Shown: positions 27,653-37,592 of the stretch, piece by piece
Layout: the number at the start of each line of letters is the position of its first letter
How positions within the stretch are numbered: position 1 is the stretch's first letter
Assembly: GCF_020042665.1 (NCBI RefSeq)
Contig: NZ_CP083376.1
Coordinates: 3,694,001 to 3,758,000 of the forward strand
DNA: 64,000 bases
Source of the DNA: Pseudoxanthomonas sp. X-1
GTDB taxonomy: Bacteria > Pseudomonadota > Gammaproteobacteria > Xanthomonadales > Xanthomonadaceae
Direction: 5' to 3'
The notes under the pieces: generated by a model
Told to the model about the DNA's origin: nothing
The model's database searches: none
What the model saw: only the letters and a program-made list of their open reading frames with translations
Made by a program: the position numbers and the translations under genes

Positions 27653-27677
27653 CTTGCCGCGCGCGGCGTGCGCCGGC

Positions 27678-28205
27678 TCACTTGCCCTCGCCGATCTGCG
27701 GGAACAGCACGTCGGTGAACCCGAACGTGGAGAAATCCCTGATCCGCGACGGATACAGGATGCCGTCCAGGTGGTCGACCTCGTGCTGGATCACGCGCGC
27801 ATGGAAGCCTTCGGCCACCTGCTCCACGCGCTGGCCGCCCGCGTTCCAGCCACTGACGCGGATGCGCCGATGGCGCGGGATCATCGCGCGCAGGCCGGGG
27901 ATGGACAGACAGCCTTCCCAACCGTCTTCCAACTCCTCGGTGAGCGGCTCGATGACCGGATTGAACAGCGCCGTACGCGGCACCGCCGGCGCGTCGGGAT
28001 AGCGCGCGTTGTGCTCGAAGCCGTACACGATCACGCGCTTGCTCACCGCCACCTGCGGCGCGGCCAGGCCGACGCCGCCGGCCTCGTCCATGGTCTGGAA
28101 CATGTCATCGACCAGGTCGCGCAGCTCGCCGGTGGCGAAGTGCTCGACCGGCTCGGCCCGGGCCAGCAGCACGGGGGCCCCCATGCGGACGATGTTGCGG
28201 ATCAT
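27678..28205 (-). CDS. def: Peptide deformylase
   Basis: Removes the formyl group from nascent N-terminal methionine, a metal-dependent step. All three motifs are present: [18 protein letters not shown] (metal Cys) and HEVDHLDG (two metal His and catalytic Glu). The length is 175 residues. It is not next to fmt here, so it may be a second deformylase of the genome. The start MIRNIVRMG is chosen from the family; an ATG 20 codons upstream would lie across the gap. Confidence 0.95.
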   Translation of the reverse strand: MIRNIVRMGAPVLLARAEPVEHFATGELRDLVDDMFQTMDEAGGVGLAAPQVAVSKRVIVYGFEHNARYPDAPAVPRTALFNPVIEPLTEELEDGWEGCLSIPGLRAMIPRHRRIRVSGWNAGGQRVEQVAEGFHARVIQHEVDHLDGILYPSRIRDFSTFGFTDVLFPQIGEGK

Positions 28206-28283
28206 CGGGACGACTCCTGCGACTTCGGAAGCCCCGAGCTTAAGCCCGGCCCGACCGACCCGCACCTGGCGCGTGGCGCCGGG

Positions 28284-29744
28284 TCAGGCCAGGAAGCCCA
28301 GCGTCGGGCTGGCGAAGTTGCCAAGCCCGGGAAAGATCGCCGCCAGATCCGAGCTCCCCACGCCCATCCACTGCGCGAAGGTGGCGCCGAACTGGTTGGT
28401 GGACGTGGTCGGGATCATGCGGCCGCGATCGACCGCCTGGTCGCCGTTCAACTCCAGGATCGGATAGCTGCCGAACACCCGGCCGCCGGCCAGCGGACCG
28501 CCGGACGACTGCGGACCGCCCATCATCAGCTGCACGCCGCCCCAGGCATGGTCGGTGCCGTTGCCGTTGCTGTTGAGCGTGCGGGCGAAGTCGCTGTTGG
28601 TGAAGGTGACCACCTCGTTGAGCGCGCCGATCTCCGCCAGCGCGTTGCGGAAGGCGAACAGCGCGTCGGAGACCTGCCCCAGCAGGCGCGGCTGGCCGCT
28701 GGCGATCATCTGCCCGTCGTGGGTATCGAAGCCGCCCATGCTGGCGAAATAGATCTGCCGGCTCTGCGCCAGCGCGCTGGTGCGCGCGGCCTTGATCGAG
28801 CGGGCGATCATGCGCAGCTGCGATCCCAGTCCGTTGCCGGTCGGGAACACGGTGGCGATGTCGCCGCCGTTGTTCGCGTCCAGCGCGGTGCGCATGGTGC
28901 TGCCGATCAGCATCGCGCTCTCGCCCTGCAGCGCGTACTGGTCCTGCATCAGCGGCGTATAGCGGTGCTTGACCAGCGCGGCTAGCGCCTCGCGGCGGAT
29001 GCGGTCGGGGGTCGAGTTGACGTTCTCGAAGTTGCGCAGCGCCGCCGGGCCGCCGGTGGACATCACATAGGGCGAGATCGAGGTGCCGGTCTGGAACAGG
29101 TTGTTGCCGGCCAGCGAGATGGTCGGCGGCAGCGCGGTGAAGCCGCCGCTGTTGGCGCCCTTGATGCGCTCGCCCAGGGTACCGCCCCAGCCGACGTTGG
29201 AACTGCGCAGCTCCGACTCGCCGCGCATCCACAGCGCCTGCTGGTCGTTGTGCGAGAACAGGTTGTAGGGCAGGCGCTTGGCCTTGGCGGTGTATTCGGC
29301 CTTGGTGGTCGGCTGCACCAGCGTGCCGACGTTGGCCATGAACGCCAGTTCGCGGTTGTCGAACAGGGTCTTCATGCCGGCGCAGGCCGGGTGCAGGCCC
29401 CAGGCCTTGCCCGCGGTGTCGGTGACCTTGAGCAGCGCGTCGCGGGCGATGCCCAGGCCCTGGCTGTTGGCGGCCGGGTCGTACACGCCGCCGCGGCTCT
29501 TGAGGTAGACGTCGTACTCGGTCTGCACATGCGGGATGAGCATGTTGAACGAGTCGTTGCCGCCGAACAGGAAGATGCACACCAGCGCGCGGTAGTTGCC
29601 GGTGCCCACCGCGGTGGAACTCTGCGCCAGCGCGCGGCCGACCAGCTCGAACTGCGGCAGGGTCGCGGCAACGGCACCGCCGGCCAGCATCAGCTGCAGC
29701 GAGCGCAGGAAGGTCCGGCGGTCCTGGTTGACCTGTCGAGACAT
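28284..29744 (-). CDS. DUF1501 domain protein, Tat-exported
   Basis: Protein of 486 residues with a twin-arginine signal ([19 protein letters not shown], about 9-27). The DUF1501 body belongs to the alkaline-phosphatase-like superfamily: LVCIFLFGGNDSFNMLIP near the start, GGFDTHDGQ, VVTFTNSDFARTLN, and the NGTDHAWGG motif with candidate metal ligands. It is 13 bases downstream of a DUF1800 gene. The two families occur together in many bacteria but their substrate is unknown. Export in folded form through Tat suggests a metal cofactor. Confidence 0.9.
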   Translation of the reverse strand: MSRQVNQDRRTFLRSLQLMLAGGAVAATLPQFELVGRALAQSSTAVGTGNYRALVCIFLFGGNDSFNMLIPHVQTEYDVYLKSRGGVYDPAANSQGLGIARDALLKVTDTAGKAWGLHPACAGMKTLFDNRELAFMANVGTLVQPTTKAEYTAKAKRLPYNLFSHNDQQALWMRGESELRSSNVGWGGTLGERIKGANSGGFTALPPTISLAGNNLFQTGTSISPYVMSTGGPAALRNFENVNSTPDRIRREALAALVKHRYTPLMQDQYALQGESAMLIGSTMRTALDANNGGDIATVFPTGNGLGSQLRMIARSIKAARTSALAQSRQIYFASMGGFDTHDGQMIASGQPRLLGQVSDALFAFRNALAEIGALNEVVTFTNSDFARTLNSNGNGTDHAWGGVQLMMGGPQSSGGPLAGGRVFGSYPILELNGDQAVDRGRMIPTTSTNQFGATFAQWMGVGSSDLAAIFPGLGNFASPTLGFLA

Positions 29745-29757
29745 GTTCGTGCGGCTC

Positions 29758-31479
29758 CTATCGCTGGATCACGAAATCGGGGGAGGCCAGCGCCAGCTGG
29801 ACCAGGGACTGCACCCGCTCGGCGCTGCTGCGCTTCTCGGTCTGCAGCTTGTTGAGCATGTCGATCATCGTGGCGCGGGTGTCGGTGGACAGGTTGCCGG
29901 CGAACAGCAGCGCGGAGATCTCATCGACCATGCCGGCGTGGTTGCCGGCATCGGCCAGCGCCTGCAGGCTGGTGGCATCGAGCACCGGCGCGTTGGTCCG
30001 CGCGGTCGGCGCGGCGGTCTTCAGGTTGCCGCAGGCGGCGTTGCACACCTCGTTGAAGGTGCTGACGAAGCTGGAGTCGTTGAGCAGGTCGAACTCCGGC
30101 GCATAGAGGCCGTCGACGCCATCGGCGGCCTGCAGGCGCGCGTCGGGCGAGAAGAAGTTGAACACCGACGGCGAGCGCAGCGAGTCCTGCCCCAGCGAGA
30201 CGCTGAAGTCGTAGGACGCGCCGAAGGAGAACGCGTACTGGCCGTCGTCGCGCGGCACGTACTTGGCGTCGAACGCGCGCCAGAGCGTGGTCAGCTGGAT
30301 CAGCGGCTCGCGCAGCTTGCCGTAGCTGGTGTCGCTGGCCGCCGGCGCGGTGCGCGCCTCGGTATCCATCAGGATCGCCTTGAGCACCTTGCCCAGGTTG
30401 CCGTTGGAACTGCTCCATACCTTGGTCACGCGGCCCACGTAGGCCGGGCTGGGATTGCTGGTGACGAAGCGCTGGATCAGCTGGCGGCTGATGAACGGCG
30501 CGGTGTTGGCGTGGGTGGCCAGCGCGTCCAGCGCCTTGGCCAGCGTCTTGGTGCAGTCGTTGCCCTCGGCGATGACGATGCCGTTGAAGATGGTCTTGGG
30601 CTGGTCGTCGTGGTAGTCGGGCACGCAGGTCATCGGCCTGGCGTCGTTGTCCGGCAGGCCCTTGTAGAAGGTGTCCTTGGTCGCGCCGTTGATCGACCAG
30701 CCGGTGAACACCCGGGCCATCGCGCTCACCACCGCCTGGTCGTAGGTGGGGATGGTGTTGCCGGAGGCATCGGTCTTGGCGGTGAAGTCGGCGTTGCGCT
30801 GGACCAGGCCGATGGAGAACAGCTGCATCACCTCGCGCGCATAGTTCTCGTCGGGGACGATGGTCACCGTCAGGCCCTGGCCGTTGCGGTAGCTGGTGGC
30901 CTTGCGGTTGCGGATGTGGCTCAGATAGGTGCCCATCGCCGGGTGCAGGGTCACCTTCTCCAGCAGGTCGCGATAGCTGCCGAACGCATTGCCGTCCAGC
31001 ATGTCCTGGTAGTTGGCGATGCGGCCGAAGTTGGCCGTGTTGTAGTCGCGGTCGGAGACCACGAAGATCTCGCTGAGCGCGAAGCCCATGCGCAGGCGCA
31101 GCTGGTCCTTGGCGGTGACCGCCTGCCACAGCCAGTAGTTGCGGCGCTCGGCGTAGCTCAGGCTGGCCACCGGGATGGACAGGATGTGCGGCTCCATCAG
31201 CGTGGGCGCCGTCTTCGAGGCGTCGAGCTGTTCGTCGATCCAGGCGCCATAGCCGATCTGGCGCACGCGGGCGATGTCGGCCTTGGTCGGGCCGAAGGTC
31301 GCCTGGGTCAGGAAGCGCGCCGCCTCCGCATCGGTGGTCGGCTTGTCGCTGGGCGTGGTCGGGGTGGTGACCGGCGTGGAGGGCGAGGACGAGGCCGAAG
31401 ACGAGCCTCCGCCCCCGCCGCCGCAGCCAGCCAGAAGGAGCAGCAGCCACAGCGTGGCGGCCGCGCGTACAAGCGTCAT
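29758..31479 (-). CDS. DUF1800 domain lipoprotein
   Basis: Protein of 573 residues with a lipoprotein signal (LLLLAGC, Cys about 19) followed by a poly-Gly, Ser and Thr/Pro linker. The DUF1800 domain starts near residue 50 (AARFLTQATFGPTKADI) and includes NYWLWQAV, PDENYAREVMQLFSIGL and MARVFTGWS, typical of the family. It is probably anchored in a membrane with the domain in the periplasm or outside. It is translated just before the DUF1501 partner, as one operon. Function unknown. Confidence 0.9.
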   Translation of the reverse strand: MTLVRAAATLWLLLLLAGCGGGGGGSSSASSSPSTPVTTPTTPSDKPTTDAEAARFLTQATFGPTKADIARVRQIGYGAWIDEQLDASKTAPTLMEPHILSIPVASLSYAERRNYWLWQAVTAKDQLRLRMGFALSEIFVVSDRDYNTANFGRIANYQDMLDGNAFGSYRDLLEKVTLHPAMGTYLSHIRNRKATSYRNGQGLTVTIVPDENYAREVMQLFSIGLVQRNADFTAKTDASGNTIPTYDQAVVSAMARVFTGWSINGATKDTFYKGLPDNDARPMTCVPDYHDDQPKTIFNGIVIAEGNDCTKTLAKALDALATHANTAPFISRQLIQRFVTSNPSPAYVGRVTKVWSSSNGNLGKVLKAILMDTEARTAPAASDTSYGKLREPLIQLTTLWRAFDAKYVPRDDGQYAFSFGASYDFSVSLGQDSLRSPSVFNFFSPDARLQAADGVDGLYAPEFDLLNDSSFVSTFNEVCNAACGNLKTAAPTARTNAPVLDATSLQALADAGNHAGMVDEISALLFAGNLSTDTRATMIDMLNKLQTEKRSSAERVQSLVQLALASPDFVIQR

Positions 31480-31619
31480 GTCGAAGACCCCGGCGCCGCC
31501 CCTGATCCGCCCCGATGGCGGATGATCGCCGTCGGCAGCGGCGTCAAGACGGAGTGAAGATCACGCCAGGTGAGGTGTCAAGCGCGTCACGCATTCACCA
31601 GGCAAAAGCCTGCCGCAGG

Positions 31620-32804
31620 TCACAGATCCTGCTCCGGGGGCAGCCCGAACACCTGACGCAGATAGCGCACATAGCCCGGGTCGTCGCACATGCTCTTGCC
31701 CGGCGAGTCGGAGAGCTTGGCCACCGGCTGGCCATTGCAGCGGGTCATCTTGATGACGATGTTCAGGGGCTTGGGCCCCAGGTCGTTGGTGAGGTTGGTG
31801 CCGATGCCGAAGGCCAGGCGGCAGCGTCCCTTGAAGTGCGCGTACAGCTGCGCCACCCGCTCCACATCCAGGCCGTCGCTGAACACCAGCGTCTTGGCGC
31901 GCGGATCGGCGCGGTTGGCGGCCAGGTGCGCCAGCATCCGCTCGCCCCAGCGCAGCGGATCGCCCGAGTCGTGGCGCATGCCGTCGAAGAGCTTGCAGAA
32001 GTACATGTCGTAGTCGCGCAGGAAGGCATCGGTGCCCACCACATCGCTCAGGGCGATGCCCAGGTCGCCGCGGTACTCGCGCGCCCAGGCCTCCAGCGCG
32101 GCGGCCTGCGAGTCGCGCAGGCGCGGGCCCAGCGCCTGGAACGCCTGCAGCCACTCGTGCGCCATCGTTCCCAGCGGCGTCATGCCGTACTGGCGGGCGA
32201 AGTGGACGTTGCTGGTGCCGACGAACTGCGCGCCCAGCCCGTCGCGCAGCTGCGGCAGCAGGCGCGCGTGCCAGGCGCGCGAATAGCGTCGGCGCGTGCC
32301 GTAGTCGGCGATGGCGCAGCCGTCCGCGTCGGGGATGGCGCGCAGGCGCGCGAGCTTGGCCTGCAACCGGCGCTCGCCCTCGTCCAGATCGCCCTGGCCG
32401 AGCGCCTCGAAGTACACCTCGTTGATGATCGCCAGCAGCGGCACCTCGAACAGGATCGTGTGCAGCCACGGCCCCTCGATCTCCAGCACGATCTCGCCCG
32501 GGACCTCGTCGGAGGCGCGCAGGGTGATGTACTTGCGGTCGAAGTGGAACAGGCCGAGGAAGTCGACGAAATCCGGTTTGACGAAGCGCAGCGCGCGCAG
32601 GTAGTCCAGCTCATCGGGGGTGAAGCGCAGGGTGCACAGCGCATCGATCTCTTCCCAGATGCGGTCCAGGTGCCTGGCCAGGTCGATGCCCGGCGTGCGG
32701 CACTTGAAGCGGTACTGCACCTGCGCGGCGGGATGCTGATGCAGCACCGCCTGCATCATCGTGAACTTGTACAGGTCGGTGTCGAGCAGCGAGCGGATGA
32801 TCAT
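31620..32804 (-). CDS. pncB: Nicotinate phosphoribosyltransferase PncB
   Basis: Joins nicotinate and PRPP to nicotinate mononucleotide in NAD salvage. The 394-residue product has the N-terminal [16 protein letters not shown] signature, [12 protein letters not shown] with the His expected to be phosphorylated in catalysis, FRDYD-like [21 protein letters not shown], and [11 protein letters not shown]. The length fits the family (about 400). It lies 21 bases after the glycosyltransferase gene, so it may be read from the same transcript, but there is no functional link. Confidence 0.95.
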   Translation of the reverse strand: MIIRSLLDTDLYKFTMMQAVLHQHPAAQVQYRFKCRTPGIDLARHLDRIWEEIDALCTLRFTPDELDYLRALRFVKPDFVDFLGLFHFDRKYITLRASDEVPGEIVLEIEGPWLHTILFEVPLLAIINEVYFEALGQGDLDEGERRLQAKLARLRAIPDADGCAIADYGTRRRYSRAWHARLLPQLRDGLGAQFVGTSNVHFARQYGMTPLGTMAHEWLQAFQALGPRLRDSQAAALEAWAREYRGDLGIALSDVVGTDAFLRDYDMYFCKLFDGMRHDSGDPLRWGERMLAHLAANRADPRAKTLVFSDGLDVERVAQLYAHFKGRCRLAFGIGTNLTNDLGPKPLNIVIKMTRCNGQPVAKLSDSPGKSMCDDPGYVRYLRQVFGLPPEQDL

Positions 32805-32825
32805 GCGGCGATTATGCGCGTCAGG

Positions 32826-33689
32826 TCAGGCCGCCCGCACGAGCCGGCGACCCGCGGCCACGACGAAGTGCGCCCAGATCGCCGCCCATACGCCCACGCG
32901 CACCGGCCACGGCCGCCGCGGCGCTTCGAAGCGGCGGAAGTAGCGCCACAGGCCGCGATGCTTGTGCCATTCGACGAACAGCGGTCGCGAGCGGCTGGAC
33001 ACGCCGCGCACGTGCAGCACCCGCACGTCGTTGGCCACGGCCACCGTGGCGCCGGCCGCGCGCGCGCGCCGGCATAGGTCCAGGTCCTCGGCGTGCAGCC
33101 GGTAGCCTTCGTCCAGGCCGCCCACGGCCTCGAACAACGTGCGCGGCATCAGCATCAGCGCGCCGGACACGGCCTGCACCGGCTGCACCGCCAGCGTGGC
33201 GTCCATCGGCACGGCCAGCTGCGCGCCGCGTCCGGGACTGCGCAGCATCCGCGCGAAGTCCGGGTCGCGCCGGCGCGCGGCATCGTCGCGCGCGCCGTCC
33301 TCGCCGACCAGGTCGGCGCCGAGCAGCGCCGTGCCCAGCGCCTGCGCATGCGCCCGCAGACGCACCAGGGTGTCGGCCTCGACCATCAGGTCGGGATTGA
33401 CGAAGGCCAGCCACGGCGCGTCCGAATCGCGCGCGCCCTGGTTGCAGCCGACCGAGAAGCCGGGGTTGTCGGGGTTGCCGATGAAGTGCACGCGCGGATC
33501 GCGTGCGGCGTGGCGCTGGACGATTTCCAGCGTGCCGTCGTCGGAGGCGTTGTCGGCCACGCGGATCTGCGCCACGTCCCGCGCGGCGCGCAGCCGGGCC
33601 AGGCAGGCATCGATGGTCGATGCGCTGCGGTGGGTCACCACGATGGCGGCGATGCCGCCGGCCTCAGCCGAAGAGTTCGCGTTGCTCAT
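32826..33689 (-). CDS. Glycosyltransferase family 2 (rhamnosyltransferase-like)
   Basis: GT-A fold enzyme of 287 residues. The N-terminal strand AAIVVTHRSASTIDACL, the nucleotide-sugar region RVADNASDDGTLE, a DxD-like NPDLM in place of the usual metal motif, GALMLMPRTLFEAVGGLDE and a catalytic-type HAEDLDLCRRAR are visible. A hydrophobic C-terminal stretch (VGVWAAIWAHFVVAAG) may touch the membrane. It overlaps the preceding glycosyltransferase gene by 26 bases. Donor and acceptor are unknown. Confidence 0.88.
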   Translation of the reverse strand: MSNANSSAEAGGIAAIVVTHRSASTIDACLARLRAARDVAQIRVADNASDDGTLEIVQRHAARDPRVHFIGNPDNPGFSVGCNQGARDSDAPWLAFVNPDLMVEADTLVRLRAHAQALGTALLGADLVGEDGARDDAARRRDPDFARMLRSPGRGAQLAVPMDATLAVQPVQAVSGALMLMPRTLFEAVGGLDEGYRLHAEDLDLCRRARAAGATVAVANDVRVLHVRGVSSRSRPLFVEWHKHRGLWRYFRRFEAPRRPWPVRVGVWAAIWAHFVVAAGRRLVRAA

Positions 33690-34509
33690 CGGTCCCCGCC
33701 TGCTCGTAGCAGGCCTGCAGGCGCTCGCGCAGCGCGCGCAGCGGGTCGTCCATCAGGAAGCGGGCCACGCGCGGATTCCAGTCGGGCCAGCGCCCGGCCA
33801 GCGCGTCCATGTCGCCCTCGTCCGGGCCGCCCTCGCCGCCGCGCGCGACGAACGCCGTCTCGCACAGCACGTTGCGCCAGCCCAGCCCGGACAGGCGCAG
33901 CGACAGGTCGATCAGCGCGGCATACCAGCTGCCGTAGCTGTCCAGGTCCAGCCCGCCGGCGCGCGCACGCGCGCGGCCGCGCAGGGCCACCGCATGGCTG
34001 ACCGCGGCCGGCAGTTCCGGATAGGTCGCCGGCAGCGCGGCGCAGGCGCGCGCGGTGCGTTGCGGGTCGGCCGGCGGCGGGGCGATCTCGCCCACGCGCG
34101 GCCAGGCGGCCGCCTCGCCGGCGTTGCACCACGGCGTGGCGGTGGCGATGGAGGCATCGCCGGCCAGGCAGGCGGCCAGCTGGTTCAACCAGCCCGGCAG
34201 CGGCCGGGCGTCGGGCGCCAGCACCACCACGTCCAGCCCGGCGCAGGCGCGCAGCATTTCGTCCAGGTGCGCGACCTCGCCAAGCGGGTACGGACGCCGC
34301 GTGTAGTCGGCCTTCAGGCGCGTGCGCGCTAGCCAGCGCTCGATCAGCGCCTGACCGCGCGGGCCGGCCTGGGCGTTGTCGGCCAGCCAGACCTGCGTGC
34401 CCGCAGGCGTGCCGTCCTCGAGCGCGCCCAGGCAGGCGTCCAGTGCCTGGTCGTCCACGCCGACCGGCAGCAGCACGATCGGCAGGGGTGCGGCGCCGTG
34501 CGGGCTCAC
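33664..34509 (-). CDS. Glycosyltransferase family 2-like protein
   Basis: Protein of 281 residues with a weaker GT2 pattern: PIVLLPVGVDDQALDACLGAL at the start, VWLADNAQAG, and VVVLAPDARPLPGWLNQLAACL in place of the standard DxD region. Several catalytic positions differ from active GT2 enzymes, so it may be divergent or use a different donor. The GTG start overlaps the gspD stop (GTGA), so it is translationally coupled to the secretin gene. There is no signal peptide, so it is probably cytoplasmic. Confidence 0.75.
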   Translation of the reverse strand: MSPHGAAPLPIVLLPVGVDDQALDACLGALEDGTPAGTQVWLADNAQAGPRGQALIERWLARTRLKADYTRRPYPLGEVAHLDEMLRACAGLDVVVLAPDARPLPGWLNQLAACLAGDASIATATPWCNAGEAAAWPRVGEIAPPPADPQRTARACAALPATYPELPAAVSHAVALRGRARARAGGLDLDSYGSWYAALIDLSLRLSGLGWRNVLCETAFVARGGEGGPDEGDMDALAGRWPDWNPRVARFLMDDPLRALRERLQACYEQAGTDEQRELFG

Positions 34510-36731
34510 TTGCCCTTCGGCGGGTGCAGCGGTTCCATGGCGCGGAACTTCTGGCTGTATTCGTCGGTGAGGTTCCGCGCTTCGGCCGGGTTGCGCACGA
34601 TGGTCGGGGTGATCAGGACGATGACTTCGTTGCGGCCCGTCTTCTGGCCCTTCTGCCCGAACAGCGCTCCCAGGACAGGAATCCGGCTCAGATAAGGCAC
34701 GCCGGACGAACTGTCGGTCACCGAGTCGGTGATCAGGCCGGCCAGCATGATGGTCTGGCCACTCTGCACCGCCGCCTCGGTCTTCACGAAGCGGGTGTTG
34801 ATCGGCACGTTGCAGGCGCTGACGCTGGGATCGCAGTTGGAGGGCGAGGCGCCGGGCGAGCTGACCTCCTGCGCGATCTCCATGAACACCGTGCCGTCCT
34901 TGGTCACGCGCGGGCGGACCTTGAGGATCACGCCGGTGTCCAGGTACTGCACCTGGCTGTAGGTCTGCGAGTTCAGGCCGGTGTTGACCGAGTAGGAATT
35001 GACCGGGATCTGCTCGCCCACCTTCAGCTCGGCCTGGGCGTTGTTGCGCACGAACACCGAAGGGGTCTGCAGCAGGCGCAGGTTGGTGACCTTGTCCAGC
35101 GCGCTCAGCACCGCCGCGGCGTTGTTGCCCAGGAAGGTCCAAGTCAGGCCGTTGGTGTTGGTGATGCTACGGCCCCAGACGTTGTTGACGATTCCGCCAT
35201 TGGAGTCGGGCAACAGGCCGCCTTGCTCGAAATACCAGTTCACGCCATAGCTCAGATCGCCACTGAGCGCCACCTCGGCCACCTGTGCCTCGATATGCAC
35301 CTGCATCGGCATCACGTCCAGCTTCTCGATCACGTCCTTGATCGAACGCCAGGCGTTGCCGTTGGCGCGCACCAGCAGCGAGTTGGTCTCCTCCACCGCG
35401 GCCACGCCGACCTTGCTGCCCTCCACTTCCAGGGTGACGTTGCCGTTGCCTTCCTGATGCGCATTGAGCGACACATCGCCCGAACCCGAGCCGCCGCGTC
35501 CGCTGCTACCGCCCAGCCCCGAGCTGCTGCCGAAGCTGCTCGATCCATCGTCGCTGCGGCTGCCGTCCTGGTTGCCGCCGAACTGCAGCGTGCTGCCGCT
35601 GCCGTCCATGCCGCTGGAGGTCAGCGAGGTGCCGATCGCCCCCGGCGCCAGCGAGCTGGTGCCCGCGCCGCCGCGCCCGCTGCCGCCGCCGAAGACTTCG
35701 GACAGGCGCTGGGCCAGGTCGCGCGCCTTGATGTACTTGAGCTCGTAGGAGAACAGGCGCGGGGTATCGCCGGCGTTGTCGATGCGTTCGAGCCAGTCGC
35801 GGATCTGGTCCAGGTAGACCGCCTGCGGGGTGATCACCATCACCGCGTTGGCGCCCTCCAGCGGCATGAAGCGGAACATGCCGGCGCTGGGCGTCTTGCT
35901 GTTCTCGCCGAACACCTTCTCCAGGTCGGCCACGACCTTGCTCGCCTGCCCGGTCTCCAGCGGGAACACGCCCACCGACATGCCGGAGAGCCAGTCCACG
36001 TCGAAGATCTGCACCGTGCGCAGGTAGTTTTCCAGCTCGCTGCGCGAGCCGCTCAGGGTGATCAGGTTGCGGGTCGGATCGGTGCCGATGACCGCGTTGG
36101 GCCGCGCGTACGGCTCCAGGATCTTCTTCATCTCGTTGGCACCGATGAAGCGCAGCGGCACCACGCGCACCTCGTAGCCACGCGCATCGCCGGCCGCGCC
36201 CGAGCGCGGCGCCACGGTGCCGGCCAGCGCCTGGTCGGCCGGGACGATGTTGTAGCGGCCGTCGCTGTAGACCATGCGTGCGTTGTTCCAGCCCAGCACC
36301 TGCTCCAGCAGCGACAGCGCCTGCGCCGGCGACACCGCGCGCGGCGTGGCCAGGGTCACCGTGCCCTGCACGCCGGGCGCGATGACGTAGTTCTGGCCCA
36401 GCATGTCGCCCAGGATCGCCTTGACCACCGCCTGCAGCGACTCGCCCTCGAAGTTGAACATTGCCCCGCCGCCGGTGGCCCCGCGCAGCGCCGGCGGCGG
36501 CGCGGCCGCGGCGCTGCGGTTGATCACCTGGCCGGTGCCGCGCCGGATCTGCGCCTGCGGGCCGGCCTGCGGTTCCTCGGGCGAGGTCATGGGCGAGGTC
36601 TGCGCCGCGCCGGCGGTCGCGCCCGGATTGGCCAGGTTGCCCTGGCGCTGCACGTTCGGCACCGGCGCGGTGGCGCAGCCGGCCAGCAGGCCGAGCAGGA
36701 GACTGAGCGGGAGGACGAAGCGTGACGTCAT
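34506..36731 (-). CDS. gspD: Type II secretion outer membrane secretin GspD (XpsD)
   Basis: Outer-membrane channel subunit of 741 residues. The lipoprotein-type signal LLLGLLAGC points to piloted insertion. Periplasmic N0-N3 domains follow (from about residue 90: FNFEGESLQAVVKAILGDMLGQNYVI). A long Gly/Ser-rich, acidic insertion lies in N3 (about 370-435). The secretin core includes VPVLSRIPVLGALFG-like YLSRIPVLGALFGQKG near residue 690. Last of the Xps genes, it follows gspN by 48 bases. Confidence 0.96.
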   Translation of the reverse strand: MTSRFVLPLSLLLGLLAGCATAPVPNVQRQGNLANPGATAGAAQTSPMTSPEEPQAGPQAQIRRGTGQVINRSAAAAPPPALRGATGGGAMFNFEGESLQAVVKAILGDMLGQNYVIAPGVQGTVTLATPRAVSPAQALSLLEQVLGWNNARMVYSDGRYNIVPADQALAGTVAPRSGAAGDARGYEVRVVPLRFIGANEMKKILEPYARPNAVIGTDPTRNLITLSGSRSELENYLRTVQIFDVDWLSGMSVGVFPLETGQASKVVADLEKVFGENSKTPSAGMFRFMPLEGANAVMVITPQAVYLDQIRDWLERIDNAGDTPRLFSYELKYIKARDLAQRLSEVFGGGSGRGGAGTSSLAPGAIGTSLTSSGMDGSGSTLQFGGNQDGSRSDDGSSSFGSSSGLGGSSGRGGSGSGDVSLNAHQEGNGNVTLEVEGSKVGVAAVEETNSLLVRANGNAWRSIKDVIEKLDVMPMQVHIEAQVAEVALSGDLSYGVNWYFEQGGLLPDSNGGIVNNVWGRSITNTNGLTWTFLGNNAAAVLSALDKVTNLRLLQTPSVFVRNNAQAELKVGEQIPVNSYSVNTGLNSQTYSQVQYLDTGVILKVRPRVTKDGTVFMEIAQEVSSPGASPSNCDPSVSACNVPINTRFVKTEAAVQSGQTIMLAGLITDSVTDSSSGVPYLSRIPVLGALFGQKGQKTGRNEVIVLITPTIVRNPAEARNLTDEYSQKFRAMEPLHPPKGK

Positions 36732-36779
36732 GTCTTCACTCTATGGATCGTTCGATGCGATGGACAGGGGCATGGCGCG

Positions 36780-37592
36780 CTAGTTGCCGGACGGCGCGCC
36801 GCCGCCCTGCTCGCGCAGCTGGCGGCGGCGGGCTTCGATGCGTTCGCGGATGGCCTGCATCTGCTGCTCGGGGGTGACCGGCGCTTCGGCTGGCGCCTGC
36901 TGCGCGGGGGTGCCGGCCGCAGCGGCGGCGCTGGCGCTGGCCTGGGCGGCGTTGCGGGCCGGGTTCTGCGCCTGCGCGCTCGGCGCTGGCGACACCGGCG
37001 CGGCGCGGGGCGGCTGCGCGGCCTGCATCCCCGCCGGCGGCGGCCGGCCGCCGGTGGTCAGCGCGGTCGGCGGCTGCCCGCCCTGGCCGTCGAACACCCG
37101 CAGCGCCAGCGTGCGCTGGCCCTCCGGGCCATCGAACACCGCCTGCCGCGGCTCCAGTTCGGTCAGGTGCCAGGCCGGCGCGCCGGCCGGCGCCTCGCCG
37201 ACCCGGACCCGCACGGCCGATTCCGGGCCGCCGTCGCCGGGCTTCTGCAGGATCGCCAGGCGCAGCGACGGGGTGATCATGACGCTGGTCAGCACGTAGT
37301 CGAAGCCGGTGTTGGCCGCCTGCTCACCCTGGCCTTCGAGGAAGAAGGGATGCGGCTGCCGGTCCGGCGCGAACACCGGCCGCTGGCCGATGGCCGCGTA
37401 CTGGTCGGCCGGCCCCAAGCGCTCGGGCACCTGCGCCGGCAGCGCCGGCAGGCGCTGCGCCAGCGCCGGATCGTCGGCCAGCGGCGCGATCGCGCTGCCC
37501 ATGCCGCCCAGGGCCAGCAGCCAGGCCAACAGCGCCCAGCCGGCGACGACCAGCAGCAGCCAAGTGCGCGCACCGAGGGCATCACTGCGCAC
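36780..37592 (-). CDS. gspN: Type II secretion protein N (XpsN, GspC-like)
   Basis: Bitopic protein of 270 residues: one membrane helix (about 8-30), then an HR-like periplasmic domain (GQRPVFAPDRQPHPFF, YVLTSVMITPSLRLAILQ) and a Pro/Ala/Gln-rich C-terminus. In X. campestris XpsN takes the place of GspC and links the XpsL-XpsM platform to the secretin. The GTG start with GGGAGG five bases upstream overlaps the gspM end. An upstream GTG (two codons) is possible. No PDZ domain is seen. Confidence 0.85.
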   Translation of the reverse strand: MRSDALGARTWLLLVVAGWALLAWLLALGGMGSAIAPLADDPALAQRLPALPAQVPERLGPADQYAAIGQRPVFAPDRQPHPFFLEGQGEQAANTGFDYVLTSVMITPSLRLAILQKPGDGGPESAVRVRVGEAPAGAPAWHLTELEPRQAVFDGPEGQRTLALRVFDGQGGQPPTALTTGGRPPPAGMQAAQPPRAAPVSPAPSAQAQNPARNAAQASASAAAAAGTPAQQAPAEAPVTPEQQMQAIRERIEARRRQLREQGGGAPSGN

